Program-made: the position numbers and the translations under genes | Part shown: positions 34,981 through 43,611 of the stretch, piece after piece | Layout of the letters: each line of letters begins with the position of its first letter | Numbering within the stretch: position 1 is the stretch's first letter | Notes under the pieces: generated by a model | Database searches by the model: none | Seen by the model: the letters and a program-made list of their open reading frames with translations, nothing else | Told to the model about the DNA's origin: nothing | NCBI RefSeq assembly: GCF_020297485.1 | Contig: NZ_JAIWZC010000001.1 | Span: 4,836,001-4,900,000, forward strand | Length of the DNA stretch: 64,000 nucleotides | Direction of reading: 5' to 3' | DNA from: Enterocloster clostridioformis | Lineage (GTDB): Bacteria; Bacillota; Clostridia; Lachnospirales; Lachnospiraceae

Positions 34981-35851
34981 AGGGACAGGCCCCGCAGCCC
35001 AGTGCCTTTCCGGAGGGTGTGGCGGCGCATCCGCCCAGCGCTGTTTCACGTAGGTCAGGGGGCAGCTGCCTTCCCACACGGTACATGGCCATAAGCATTT
35101 CATCAAAGGGAATCAGCTGGCGTACCCCGCTCAGGGCCAGCTCTGCGGCGGTCAGAGCAACTGCGGCGCCTGCGGCATTCCGGCCCTGACACGGGCATTC
35201 CACCAGACCTCCGATTGGATCGCACACCAGGCCCAGCAGGTTCATGAGAACCGATGAGGCGGCATTGAGACACTGGTCCGCAGTTCCGCCCATGAGCTCC
35301 ACTGCAGCAGAGGCAGCCATGGCCGAGGCAACCCCCGCCTCTGCCTGGCATCCGCCCACCGCGCCTGCCACGGTGGCGTTTCTCATGGCCAGGTAACCGA
35401 TGGCGCTGGAGTTGAAGAGGGCGTCAATCACACGGGCATCGGAAATCGCGTATTCTTCCTGAAGGGCCAGAAGAAGACCCGGAACAATGCCGGAGGAGCC
35501 GGCTGTGGGGGCGGCCACAATGAGGCCCATGGACGTATTCGTCTCCAGGACCGCCATGGAATAGGAGATTGCTCTGGAGAGCACACTGCCGCAGATGGAT
35601 GCTCCGCTGGCCCGGTGCCGGTCTGCCAGCCTGGCCTCACCACCAATGAGCCCGCCTATGGAGCTTTTCGGCTCGCGGATGGGGGTGGTGGCTGACTCGC
35701 GCATAATGGCAAGGGCATGGCCCATCTTTGCATATAATTCTTCCCGGCTGGTCTCAGCCAACGTGCATTCCCTCTGTTTCATGACATCTGAGATAGGACA
35801 ATTTAGCTTTTGGCAGAGCTCCAGAAGCTCTTCTGCATTTTTAAAGTCCAT
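34937..35851 (-). CDS. sdaAA: L-serine dehydratase, iron-sulfur-dependent, alpha subunit
   Basis: This 304-residue protein is the catalytic alpha subunit of clostridial two-subunit L-serine deaminase (serine to pyruvate and ammonia, [4Fe-4S]). It has SSIGGLIGGEA, NTSMGLIVAAPTAGSSGIVPGLLLA, GGCQAEAGVASAMAA, LVCDPIGGLVECPCQGRNAAGA and LRETALGGCAATPSGKAL, including the cluster cysteines. The start at 35851 follows GGGAGGAA. The last about 14 residues (from CHSSPGRR to the stop) are read from the antisense of the MATE remnant, so the native C-terminus was replaced by a deletion junction; the conserved core ends before it. It overlaps the beta subunit by 11 bases. Confidence 0.92.
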   Translation of the reverse strand: MDFKNAEELLELCQKLNCPISDVMKQRECTLAETSREELYAKMGHALAIMRESATTPIREPKSSIGGLIGGEARLADRHRASGASICGSVLSRAISYSMAVLETNTSMGLIVAAPTAGSSGIVPGLLLALQEEYAISDARVIDALFNSSAIGYLAMRNATVAGAVGGCQAEAGVASAMAASAAVELMGGTADQCLNAASSVLMNLLGLVCDPIGGLVECPCQGRNAAGAAVALTAAELALSGVRQLIPFDEMLMAMYRVGRQLPPDLRETALGGCAATPSGKALGCGACPCHSSPGRRLGNNRP

Positions 35852-36533
35852 TTTCATTTCCTCCCTTCACTGGTATGAACATCACATCCTGTACATCCGG
35901 ATTTTCGTAAATACGCGTAATCATATGGTCCGGCAGGCACCCGTCAAATTCAATGATGCTGTACGCCGTGTCTCCCTTTGTTTCCCGGAACAGCTTCATG
36001 AAGGCAATGTTTACATACCCTTCGCTGAGGCAGCGGGTGATATGGGCCAGGACGCCCAGGCGGTCGTGGTGGATGATGATGAGTGTGCTGTACTCACCGG
36101 AAAAATCCACATCTATATGGTCAATGCGGCTGATCCGCACCTTCCCGCCTCCCAGGGATTCTCCCCGTACCGAGAAGGTGCGTCCGTTTAAACAGGTCAT
36201 ACGGATATCCACTGTGTTGGGGTGGGTGTCCGTATCTGTTTCATCGGTTATAAAACGGTAGGAAAGCCCACGTTCTTCCGCTATGGAAAACGCAAGGGGA
36301 ATTCTTTTGTCGTCAGTGGAAAAGCCCATGATTCCTCCCAGAAGCGCCAGGTCCGTTCCATGGCCCTTGCGGGTTTTTGCAAAGGACTGATAGAGGGTAA
36401 ATTCCACATGCGTAATGGGGCTGTCCGCCATTTTTCCGGCCAGCAGGGCAATGGAGCATGCGCCGGCCGTATGGGAGCTGGAGGGCCCTATCATTTCGGG
36501 GCCTAATACATCAAATATACTGATAAATGCCAT
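35841..36533 (-). CDS. sdaAB: L-serine dehydratase, iron-sulfur-dependent, beta subunit
   Basis: This 230-residue beta subunit has IFDVLGPEMIGPSSSHTAGACSIA at its start, HGTDLALLGGIMGF, and a C-terminal ACT domain (TLIIIHHDRLGVLAHITRCLSEGYVNIAFMKLF). ATG 36533 gives the canonical N-terminus and is preceded by AAAGGATGG; the open frame upstream is not coding. It is the first gene of the sdaAB-sdaAA operon and is divergent from a LysR gene that probably regulates it. Confidence 0.93.
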   Translation of the reverse strand: MAFISIFDVLGPEMIGPSSSHTAGACSIALLAGKMADSPITHVEFTLYQSFAKTRKGHGTDLALLGGIMGFSTDDKRIPLAFSIAEERGLSYRFITDETDTDTHPNTVDIRMTCLNGRTFSVRGESLGGGKVRISRIDHIDVDFSGEYSTLIIIHHDRLGVLAHITRCLSEGYVNIAFMKLFRETKGDTAYSIIEFDGCLPDHMITRIYENPDVQDVMFIPVKGGNENGL

Positions 36534-36678
36534 ATGTATTCCATCCTTTTCTTTTTTACAGCTGATAGTGCAGAGGCTGTCCATGTCTGCAATCCATGTC
36601 CGCATTCCCGTGTTTGAATCCGGGGAATTGACATCTGCGTAAGGGCATTGTATCATAAAGAATAAATAAATCAAATTC

Positions 36679-36711
36679 ATGAATTTTATAGATATAATAA
36701 ATTTAATTCAT
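36679..36711. promoter_or_regulatory. Candidate LysR operator between sdaAB and the LysR gene
   Basis: Inverted arms ATGAATT (36679-36685) and AATTCAT (36705-36711) flank an AT-rich centre in the divergent intergenic region, 21 bases before the LysR start. AATTCATGAATT at 36675-36686 adds a second palindrome. Position fits autoregulation plus control of the serine dehydratase genes; binding is inferred. Confidence 0.45.
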
Positions 36712-36732
36712 AGAAAATAGGAAGGTGGCTAA

Positions 36733-37617
36733 ATGGAATTAAGACAGCTGCAGACTTTTGTGACCATCACCCAGACCGAAAGCTTTTCCAGGGCAGCGGA
36801 GATTTTAGGCTATACTCAGTCAGCCCTGACCGTTCAGATACGCCTTCTGGAAAATGAGCTGGGGGTAAAGCTCTTTGACCGCATGGGAAAAAAGGTTTAC
36901 CTGACAGCGGCCGGCAGACAGTTTCTGGACCATGCAACCCAAATCATCCGGGATATTAACCGTGCCAGGGAATTTGCCAAAAGCGAGGAGGAACTGTGCG
37001 GTCCCATTCATGTGGGAACCCTGGAATCCCTGTGTTTTTCAAAGCTTCCCCGGATACTGAATTCCTTTCGTAGCCGCCATCCCAGGGTTCCGGTCAAGAT
37101 TACTGCCTCCACGCCCAACCAGCTGATTGATATGATGGAGAGGAACCAGCTGGATTTGATATACATTCTGGACAGGCCAAGGTATAATGATAATTGGAAT
37201 AAAGTGATGGAAGTCCGGGAGCCTATTGTGTTCGTGGCATCTCCCTCCTGCGGCCTTGGCGGGGACCGGGCAATCGGTTTGGAGGAAATCATGGACGAGC
37301 CGTTCTTCCTGACGGAAAAGAATGAAAATTACAGACGGGAGCTGGATTGTTTTCTGGAAACCCAGGGCAGGGCGCTGACTCCCTTTTTGGAAATCAGCAA
37401 TACGGAATTCATCATCAGGATGATAAGGAAGAACCGGGGCATCTCATATCTTCCCCTGTTTGCGGTCCGGGAATATGCGGAAAACGGGGAGCTGACCATC
37501 CTTGATGTGGCTGATTTCAGGTTGACCATGTATCAGCAGGTCATTTATCACAAGAGCAAGTGGATGACAAAAGAGATGGATGCGTTTATCCGTATCACAG
37601 CCCAGGTTAATTTGTAA
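36733..37617 (+). CDS. LysR-family transcription regulator
   Basis: This 294-residue protein has the LysR winged helix (MELRQLQTFVTITQTESFSRAAEILGYTQSALTVQIRLLENELGVKLFDR) and a full effector-binding domain (GPIHVGTLESLCFSKLPRIL, DLIYILDRPR, NTEFIIRMIRKNRGISYLPLFAV). AGGAAGGTGG precedes the ATG. It is divergent from sdaAB-sdaAA and 8 bases upstream of a solute-binding lipoprotein gene; the former is the likelier target from the operator position. Confidence 0.92.
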   Translation: MELRQLQTFVTITQTESFSRAAEILGYTQSALTVQIRLLENELGVKLFDRMGKKVYLTAAGRQFLDHATQIIRDINRAREFAKSEEELCGPIHVGTLESLCFSKLPRILNSFRSRHPRVPVKITASTPNQLIDMMERNQLDLIYILDRPRYNDNWNKVMEVREPIVFVASPSCGLGGDRAIGLEEIMDEPFFLTEKNENYRRELDCFLETQGRALTPFLEISNTEFIIRMIRKNRGISYLPLFAVREYAENGELTILDVADFRLTMYQQVIYHKSKWMTKEMDAFIRITAQVNL

Positions 37618-37625
37618 GGGGAACT

Positions 37626-38984
37626 ATGGAAAGGGTTCAAATGAGTACAGAAGAAAATAACGGCCGGAGAGCCAGGGATAGAAAACATAAAAAGTGGCGG
37701 GAAGAAAGCTTTGGAACAGGGAAAACCTACAGCAGACCAGCCGGAAGGAGGATGTCAGCCAGCATCCTTCTTTCGGCTGTTTTGCTGTTTATGGTGACGG
37801 GCTGCAAAGCTGCGGCATCCCCTGCGCCCGGCAGCCCTCAGGAGGCGGATGTGAAAATCCGGGTGGTTTGTTCAGGAGGGGACGTTAAATGGAAGAACGG
37901 TATGGAGACCATGGCAGAGGCTTTCATGGAATCCAATAACGGCATCAAGGTGGAGCTGTATTTCATGCCGGAGGCAGAAAACCAGACGTATGAGGAGCGC
38001 CTGAAGGTGCTGGCTGCCCAGGGAGAGTTTAACGATATTGTGGAGCTGAGGGAGACAGATGCCCTTGTACGGGCGGGGCTTCTGGCACCCATGCCGGAAA
38101 AGGTGTATTCGCTGGTGGAAAACCCCGGTACCTGCGGCGGCATATGTTATGGAGTTCCCGGGTACAGCACCACCCTGGGGATGATTTATAATGCGGACAT
38201 ATTTGAAAGGCTGGGACTTTCCGTACCTCATACATATGAGGAATTTCTTCGGGTATGCGCCACCCTTAAGGCATCAGGATATGATGCCATTGCCCTGGGA
38301 GCCGCAGGTAACCTGCATATGAAATTCTGGGGGAATTATTTGTTCTGCAACTACATTGTGACAGGTGACGGACAGGTTTCCTGGACCAAAGAAAAGGCGG
38401 TGGAGATGCTGGGAGATTTCCGTGGCTTGTCCAGCCGGGGGTATATCAATTCCCGGTACAGGGCAGTGTCGGACCGTGAGACAGTCCGGGCCATATCTGC
38501 CAGGAAGGCGGTCATGGTGTATGCGGGACCGTGGATGCTGCCGCAGATAGAGAACCTGAATCCCCAGATTCGCCTGGGCTTCTTCTTTCTTCCCGGAAGG
38601 GACGGAACTGTCTATGCAATGGACGACAGAAGTGTGGAATGGGGTATCTCGTCGGTGACTGCCGGAAATGAAAAAAAGATGGATGCGTCTGTCCGTTTCC
38701 TTCAGTTTTACTATTCCGAAGGCGTGTATGAGAATATCTTGGAAATCATGAACGGGAACTCTGTGACAGTCCGCCGGGTGAACATGACGGACACGCCGGA
38801 CCGGAGAATCATGGAGGCCGCTTATGAGGGAAAACCTGTGCATACAGAGCTTCTGCTTAAGGAAGCCCAGCCTACTGACGGTTTTATTGCCTTTTATGAC
38901 CAGATGCTGGTTGAGACGTTGTGGGGCGGAAAATCAATATCATCCCTTGCAGAAGAAATGTTGGAACAATGGGAGGAGCCATGA
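37626..38984 (+). CDS. Family 1 extracellular solute-binding lipoprotein (sugar type)
   Basis: This 452-residue protein has an unusually long basic N-terminus (about 42 residues) before the signal helix SASILLSAVLLFMVTGC, with lipobox cysteine 60. The mature part is a carbohydrate-type ABC binding protein: ETMAEAFMESNNGIKVELYF, GVPGYSTTLGMIYNADIFERLGL, PHTYEEFLRVCATLKASGYDAIALG and AVMVYAGPWMLPQI. A start at ATG 37752 would give a normal signal peptide but its AAGGAGG has no spacer. No permease or ATPase gene is present. It overlaps the start of a broken sensor gene (ATGA), so the pair probably formed a ligand-sensing unit. Confidence 0.88.
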   Translation: MERVQMSTEENNGRRARDRKHKKWREESFGTGKTYSRPAGRRMSASILLSAVLLFMVTGCKAAASPAPGSPQEADVKIRVVCSGGDVKWKNGMETMAEAFMESNNGIKVELYFMPEAENQTYEERLKVLAAQGEFNDIVELRETDALVRAGLLAPMPEKVYSLVENPGTCGGICYGVPGYSTTLGMIYNADIFERLGLSVPHTYEEFLRVCATLKASGYDAIALGAAGNLHMKFWGNYLFCNYIVTGDGQVSWTKEKAVEMLGDFRGLSSRGYINSRYRAVSDRETVRAISARKAVMVYAGPWMLPQIENLNPQIRLGFFFLPGRDGTVYAMDDRSVEWGISSVTAGNEKKMDASVRFLQFYYSEGVYENILEIMNGNSVTVRRVNMTDTPDRRIMEAAYEGKPVHTELLLKEAQPTDGFIAFYDQMLVETLWGGKSISSLAEEMLEQWEEP

Positions 38985-39977
38985 TGGAGAGAAGAAAGAG
39001 TTTATTAATCCGGATGACCATATCCTTTGTGCTGCTGGGCGTTGTGCCTCTTGCGGCTGCCGGCACAGCGCTGTTGGGCCATTTAAAGGACAATATGGAA
39101 CGGGTTGTGCTGGACGACATGGGGCGCATGGTGAGCTATGGGGGCAAACATGCAGAAGAGATGGCGGAGGAATACAGCGGAGGAATACAGCGGCCTGACA
39201 AAATATATCTATGACGTTTCCACGGATGACGGGATGTTCCTGTACCAGATTTTAAAATCCCCCGGCCTTAGCCAGGAGGAAAGAAAGATGGAAATTACAC
39301 TTCTTCTGAGCGATATGCTGGACTGGGACAGCCGGCTGCGCACCGTCTGCTTTATGGACCAGAAAGGGCGGATTTATTACGCCACCAGGAACGCACAGAA
39401 GATATTGGATGAGGACACGTTCCGGTATCGGACCGGCAAAGAGGATGAGGAAGGGAATTTTTCGGTCCTGTCCCCCCATTTGGATGACTATTTTCAGGAT
39501 TCCGGTAATCAGGTCATTACCTTCCGGCGCAGTTATCAGGATATTACGTCCTTTATGACCATAGAAGATTGTCTGGGCTTCTTTTATGTGGATATAGATA
39601 TAGGCAGGCTGTCGTCTGCGTTTTCTGATTTAGATATGGGATTAAGCGGCTCCTTTTATATCATGGACGATAACGGGGCATGCATTTACAGCGTGGATTC
39701 AGCCGGGACCGGGAAAGCAGCGGACAGCATGGCGTCCCTCATCCCTTCCATGAACCAGGGGACGGGCAGCCTGCTTAAGGACGGAAACTATGTGGTGTAT
39801 GAACGTCTGGAACCGTATGGCTGGACCGTGGCCGCCAAGGTCCCACAGGACCAGGTTTTGAATATGGGGAGTACTATCCGGTATACAGCCGTATTCTTAG
39901 GAGCGGTATTTCTGGCGCTTTTATGTCTGTATTGCCATAACTATATTTCTTTGCATTTGTACAAGGATGCTGTATAA
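38981..39977 (+). pseudogene. Membrane sensor (histidine-kinase-like) broken by a 13-base duplication and truncated
   Basis: The first frame (MERRKSLLIRMTISFVLLGVVPLAAAGTALLG) encodes a first membrane helix and continues to AEEMAEEYSGG, then leaves frame. The second frame resumes at EEYSGLTKYIYDVSTDDGMFLYQ, runs through a Cache-like sensor domain (TVCFMDQKGRIYYATRN, GSFYIMDDNGACIYS, EPYGWTVAAKVPQDQ) and a second membrane helix (AVFLGAVFLALLCLY), then ends without HAMP or kinase domains. The cause of the shift is an exact 13-base tandem duplication at 39166-39191. The gene is therefore doubly damaged. Confidence 0.85.
39166..39191 (+). repeat. Exact 13-base tandem duplication causing a frameshift
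   Basis: GGAGGAATACAGC occurs at 39166-39178 and again at 39179-39191. Removing one copy restores a single frame across the sensor gene (MAEEYSGLTKYIYD). Such a direct duplication is typical of replication slippage. Confidence 0.92.
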
Positions 39978-40019
39978 TGGAAAAAAATAGGGCATCACCA
40001 GCAGCCAGGAGGAGACAGC

Positions 40020-40754
40020 ATGGAAATCAGGATATTGGAATTGATTGAAGGCGCAAAGAAGGCAGAGGGGTTAACTGTTATCATTGATGTATTTCGGGCT
40101 TTTTCACTGGAGTGCTATCTGTACGCGCGGGGAGCGTCCGCCGTATTCCCGGCCGGGAGCGTGGAGGAGGCCAGGCGTCTGAAGCAGGCCCATCCGGAAT
40201 ATCTTCTTATAGGAGAGAGAGGAGGACGCAGGTGTGAGGGATTTGACTATGGTAATTCCCCGTCCCAGACCCGGGATGTGGATTTATCAGGGAAAAAAAT
40301 CGTACATACCACAAGCGCGGGAACACAGGGAATCGTAAATGCCGTGCACGCAGAGGAGATACTGACCGGAAGCCTGGTGAATGCCAGGGCAGTTGCCGAT
40401 TATATCAGCGGAAGGCAGCCTGAGACAGTATCATTGGTAGCCATGGGAAACGGAGGAGAAAGGACTGCAAGGGAGGATGTAATCTGCGCACGGTATATCA
40501 AATGTCTTCTTGAGGGCAGGACCTGTCTTATTGACGAGGAAATCCGCTCCCTCAGGACGGACGGCGGGGAGCATTTCTTCCGTCCCCAAACCCAGGAAAT
40601 TTTTCCCCAGGAGGATTTCAGGCTCTGTACCAGGCGGGATATCTTCCCCTTTGTCCTTCGGGTGGAGAAACGGGAAAATGGAGGGCGTCAGGCATTGCCT
40701 GGCATGGGGAGGAATTTTGTACATTTGAGGATTTGGCAAGGTGTTCATGTTTAA
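40020..40754 (+). CDS. ComB-like 2-phosphosulfolactate phosphatase family protein
   Basis: This 244-residue protein has the conserved blocks of the ComB family: VIIDVFRAFSLECYL (DvxRAxT), GERGGRRCEGFDYGNSPSQ, VHTTSAGTQGIVNA, GSLVNARAVADYI and MGNGGERTAREDVICARYI. In methanogens ComB makes sulfolactate for coenzyme M; in Firmicutes the substrate is not established, and no other coenzyme M gene is seen. AGGAGGAG precedes the ATG by about 5 bases. It stands alone between two damaged genes. Confidence 0.85.
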   Translation: MEIRILELIEGAKKAEGLTVIIDVFRAFSLECYLYARGASAVFPAGSVEEARRLKQAHPEYLLIGERGGRRCEGFDYGNSPSQTRDVDLSGKKIVHTTSAGTQGIVNAVHAEEILTGSLVNARAVADYISGRQPETVSLVAMGNGGERTAREDVICARYIKCLLEGRTCLIDEEIRSLRTDGGEHFFRPQTQEIFPQEDFRLCTRRDIFPFVLRVEKRENGGRQALPGMGRNFVHLRIWQGVHV

Positions 40755-40765
40755 CAGCTGTGATA

Positions 40766-41370
40766 TCATGTCCGGAATTCACCGGCAGCTATCTCCTCAT
40801 CCAATAGCCGGATGAATTCTTTTAGCATGGTATTTCCCTTTACCCCTTTGTGGTACAGGCCGAATGCAAGAGGCGGTAGAAGGGAAGAAGGCTGTATCCA
40901 AGGCCTGCCCTTACCAGGGCCAATATGCTTTCATAGGTATCCACGAAGAAAAGCTCCGAAGGATGGCAGGAGGAGGAGACGCGGATTTGGGACTGGAGCA
41001 CAGAGGGAGGCAGCCTGTGGGGCTCGCCCAGTACCATGGGGCCCTTTAGCTCATCCACATTCAGGCAGGTGCGCCCGGCATAGGGATGTCCGGTACTGCA
41101 CACGCAGACCAGCGGTGTCCGGGCCAGCTCGTGGAATATGCCGATGGGCTTTTTCTGGTCATCCTGCTGGAAGCCGAACATGACGTGTATGCGCTCCTCC
41201 TCCAGAAGATTGGCCATGGACTTAAACGGAATCAGTTTCACAGAAGGGTGAAGGGCGGGAAAACGGCCTGCCAGTCTGTGTATGACGGGGGGAAGAAGAT
41301 CCAGCTCTGACTGGTTGTGGCACCCCACGGTCAGGAACAGAAAGTCACTGCCTCCCATGCCCAGACGGTT
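40766..41370 (-). pseudogene. LysR-family regulator remnant (effector domain only)
   Basis: On the minus strand the sequence FLFLTVGCHNQSELDLLPPVIHRLAGRFPALHPSVKLIPF through ELFFVDTYESILALVRAGLGYSLLPF is a LysR effector-binding domain. Near 40870 it changes frame and ends FGLYHKGVKGNTMLKEFIRLLDEEIAAGEF with a stop at 40766. The N-terminal helix-turn-helix is missing: at about 41350-41375 the DNA switches to the C-terminal end of an ABC transporter on the other strand. It is a deletion remnant. Confidence 0.8.
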
Positions 41371-41373
41371 TCC

Positions 41374-41577
41374 CTGGTGCAGGCCGGCATGGACGCCCTG
41401 ATGAACGGGAGAACTACCTTTGTCATTGCCCACAGACTGTCCACCATCCGCAATTCAGACTGTATCATGGTCATGGAACAGGGCAGAATCATCGAACGGG
41501 GATCCCATGAGGAGCTGATTGGCAGAAAGGGAAAATACTATCAGCTGTATACGGGGAATTTCGAGGAAGCGGGTTAA
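41374..41577 (+). pseudogene. ABC multidrug-type transporter C-terminal remnant
   Basis: VQAGMDALMNGRTTFVIAHRLSTIRNSDCIMVMEQGRIIERGSHEEL and GKYYQLYTGNF form the last 65 residues of an MsbA/LmrA-like exporter ATPase, with the H-loop in IAHRLST. Everything upstream, including Walker A, signature and membrane domains, is gone. The left border is the junction with the LysR remnant, consistent with one deletion removing both missing halves. Confidence 0.85.
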
Positions 41578-41679
41578 GGAATCCAGGACCAGTTTATGTA
41601 AAGTTAATAATCATGTGGTATACTGATATCCGGTTAAAGATATTTTTAAGACTTGCTCTGGGACAGGAGGCGGAATCAT

Positions 41680-42129
41680 ATGAAAATGAGATACAGATTG
41701 GCTGCCATTACAGCCATGGCATCCATACTGGGCCTGACATTTCCTGCTTGGGCAGGGGAGTGGATAGAGGAGGAGAATGGGCAGTGGGTATACGAAGAAA
41801 ATGAGGAACCCTTAAAAGGCTGGAACCGGATTAACGGAACCTGGTATTGTCTGGATACAGAGACAGGCGTATGGATTGAGAAGCCGTCCATGACAGCGGA
41901 GGCAGCCTGCCGTCTTCTGGAGAATAAGCTGGTGGAGATGGAAATGTACCAGGACGAAGAAGAACCTTTGCAGTTTAAGGTGGATTATGAGAACAGTAAA
42001 ATGATTCAGGTTTCAGTTGGATATGAGGAAAAGCCGGATGTGTTCCACAGAATCAATACATATGAGATAGATAAGAAGAAGGGAACCGCGGACCCTGTGG
42101 TGGGAGAGAAGGAATTCTCTCTGCGGTAA
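41680..42129 (+). CDS. Secreted protein with cell-wall-binding-like repeat
   Basis: This 149-residue protein has a signal peptide (YRLAAITAMASILGLTFPAWA) and then GEWIEEENGQWVYEENEEPLKGWNRINGTWYCLDTETGVWIE, which resembles the choline-binding/cell-wall repeat pattern (W, G-x-W-x-Y, GWxxxxGxWY). The last 80 residues, acidic and lysine-rich, are not recognised. AGGAGG is 9 bases before ATG 41680. It is likely exported and wall-associated; the function is unknown. Confidence 0.78.
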   Translation: MKMRYRLAAITAMASILGLTFPAWAGEWIEEENGQWVYEENEEPLKGWNRINGTWYCLDTETGVWIEKPSMTAEAACRLLENKLVEMEMYQDEEEPLQFKVDYENSKMIQVSVGYEEKPDVFHRINTYEIDKKKGTADPVVGEKEFSLR

Positions 42130-42244
42130 CAGATAACAACCATATAAAGTAAGAAAACAGAAACATCTTCCTGATGATATTCTGGTAAAATTAAATCATA
42201 AGCAAATGGTTTTAGTTTTTCAGTCATTACAGGGGGAATGAATC

Positions 42245-42773
42245 ATGAAGCGAAATATAATATCCATTGCCGCCGCAGGCGTCCTGACCACGGCCGTGTC
42301 CGTCCTGGCCGCAGGAAGTCCTGCGGCCTTTGCCGTGCCCTTTAACGGTGTATCGGGAGAAGGATATCGGTGTGAATCCGGACTTTACAGATGGGATATC
42401 CCGGTTTGCTTATAGGGTGTTCCTGCCGCTGCTGCGGGACAGCCGGGAAAATATGAATTTTTTCCCGGTGAGCCTGTACTATGCCTTGGCATAGGCATCC
42501 GAGGGCGTGGGGGAGTTGGGGATGTGTTATGGGGGGTGTGATGACATGGTCCGCAGCACTTCCCTTTGTCTGGATGATCTCATTGACCAGCTTCCGGAAT
42601 ATCGGATGGAGCCGCTGACGCCGGAGGAATTGCAGGCAGGTATTCCGATTGAAGTTACGGGCCGGCTGAAGGGGATTTTCCTGTCCATGCTGAGCGAAGC
42701 CTTTACCAGTACCGTATTGAACACCATTTTGGGGGAGGCCCAGGAACAGCTGAGGCAGTGCCAGCCGGATTAG
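42245..42773 (+). pseudogene. Secreted serpin remnant
   Basis: ATG 42245 begins a good signal peptide (MKRNIISIAAAGVLTTAVSVLA, AFA). About 40 codons on the frame shifts, and the other frame reads RFAYRVFLPLLRDSRENMNFFPVSLYYALA, the N-terminal serpin block (ENxxFSPVSL), followed by a TAG and ASEGVGE. Most of the serpin, including the reactive loop, is lost. From about 42530 a different frame (LDDLIDQLPEYRMEPLTPEELQ) continues to 42773; its origin is not recognised. The former product would have been a secreted protease inhibitor. Confidence 0.75.
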
Positions 42774-42787
42774 GCGGCAGTCACCCG

Positions 42788-42816
42788 TTGAACAATGTGT
42801 TTAGGAATGTTACAAT
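42788..42816 (+). promoter_or_regulatory. Candidate promoter of the OmpR-type two-component operon
   Basis: TTGAAC at 42788-42793 and TACAAT at 42811-42816 are 17 bases apart, about 85 bases upstream of the response regulator start. Fit to the sigma-70 consensus is good. Confidence 0.5.
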
Positions 42817-42900
42817 AAGACTTTAGATATTCTTTTGTTTTTTGTGAAGGTTAAATTTTGTTTTAGTTGTTAGGATAAATAGCGTAAGGAGGAAATAGAC

Positions 42901-43611
42901 ATGAGTGGGGACCGGATTTTACTGGTAGAGGATGACAAAGAGATAAGGGAGGGCGTGGAAATATTTTTAAAGAGCCAGGGATATGAAGTATTCCAGGCAG
43001 CAGACGGAGTGGAAGGCCTTAAGGTGCTGGAGGAAAGAGAGATTGATCTGGCCATTGTGGATGTGATGATGCCGCGTATGGACGGTATTACCATGACGGC
43101 AAAACTCCGTGAAAAATATGACTTTCCTGTTATTTTCCTGTCAGCCAAGTCAGAGGAAGTGGATAAGATACTGGGCCTAAACATGGGGGCGGACGATTAC
43201 ATCACAAAGCCCTTTACCCCAATGGAGCTTATGGCCAGGGTCAATTCACAGCTGCGGCGTTACCACCGGTTTCTGGACCGTCTGAACTCTAAACAGGCTG
43301 AGAATCCAAAGGTCCACAGACTGGGAGGATTGGAGGTCAACGAGGAGACGGTAGAGGTGGCCGTGGATGACAAAACGGTCAAGGTAACCCCTATTGAGTT
43401 CAAAATCCTTCTTTTGCTGATACAGAACCCGGGGCGTGTATTTCCCGCGGAGGAAATTTACGAACGGGTGTGGAACGAAAGGGCAGTGAATACGGATACG
43501 GTCATGGTACACATACGTAACCTGAGGGAAAAGATTGAGGTGAATCCCAGGGAGCCCAAATATGTAAAGGTGGTGTGGGGAGTTGGATACAAAATTGAAA
43601 AGCAGCCATAG
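42901..43611 (+). CDS. OmpR/VanR-like response regulator
   Basis: This 236-residue protein has a receiver domain (ILLVEDDKEIREGV, aspartate in LAIVDVMMPRMDG, ADDYITKPFTPMEL) and a winged-helix output domain (VTPIEFKILLLLIQNPGRVFPAEEIYERVW, TVMVHIRNLREKIE, YVKVVWGVGYKIE). AAGGAGG precedes the ATG. It is followed by and overlaps its sensor kinase gene. The target is unknown; no resistance or transport gene lies next to it. Confidence 0.95.
   Translation: MSGDRILLVEDDKEIREGVEIFLKSQGYEVFQAADGVEGLKVLEEREIDLAIVDVMMPRMDGITMTAKLREKYDFPVIFLSAKSEEVDKILGLNMGADDYITKPFTPMELMARVNSQLRRYHRFLDRLNSKQAENPKVHRLGGLEVNEETVEVAVDDKTVKVTPIEFKILLLLIQNPGRVFPAEEIYERVWNERAVNTDTVMVHIRNLREKIEVNPREPKYVKVVWGVGYKIEKQP

Noticed and set aside
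42507..42773. Independent small gene of 88 codons
   Set aside because: It begins inside the serpin remnant, has no ribosome site and its first part is serpin sequence; it is treated as part of the pseudogene region.
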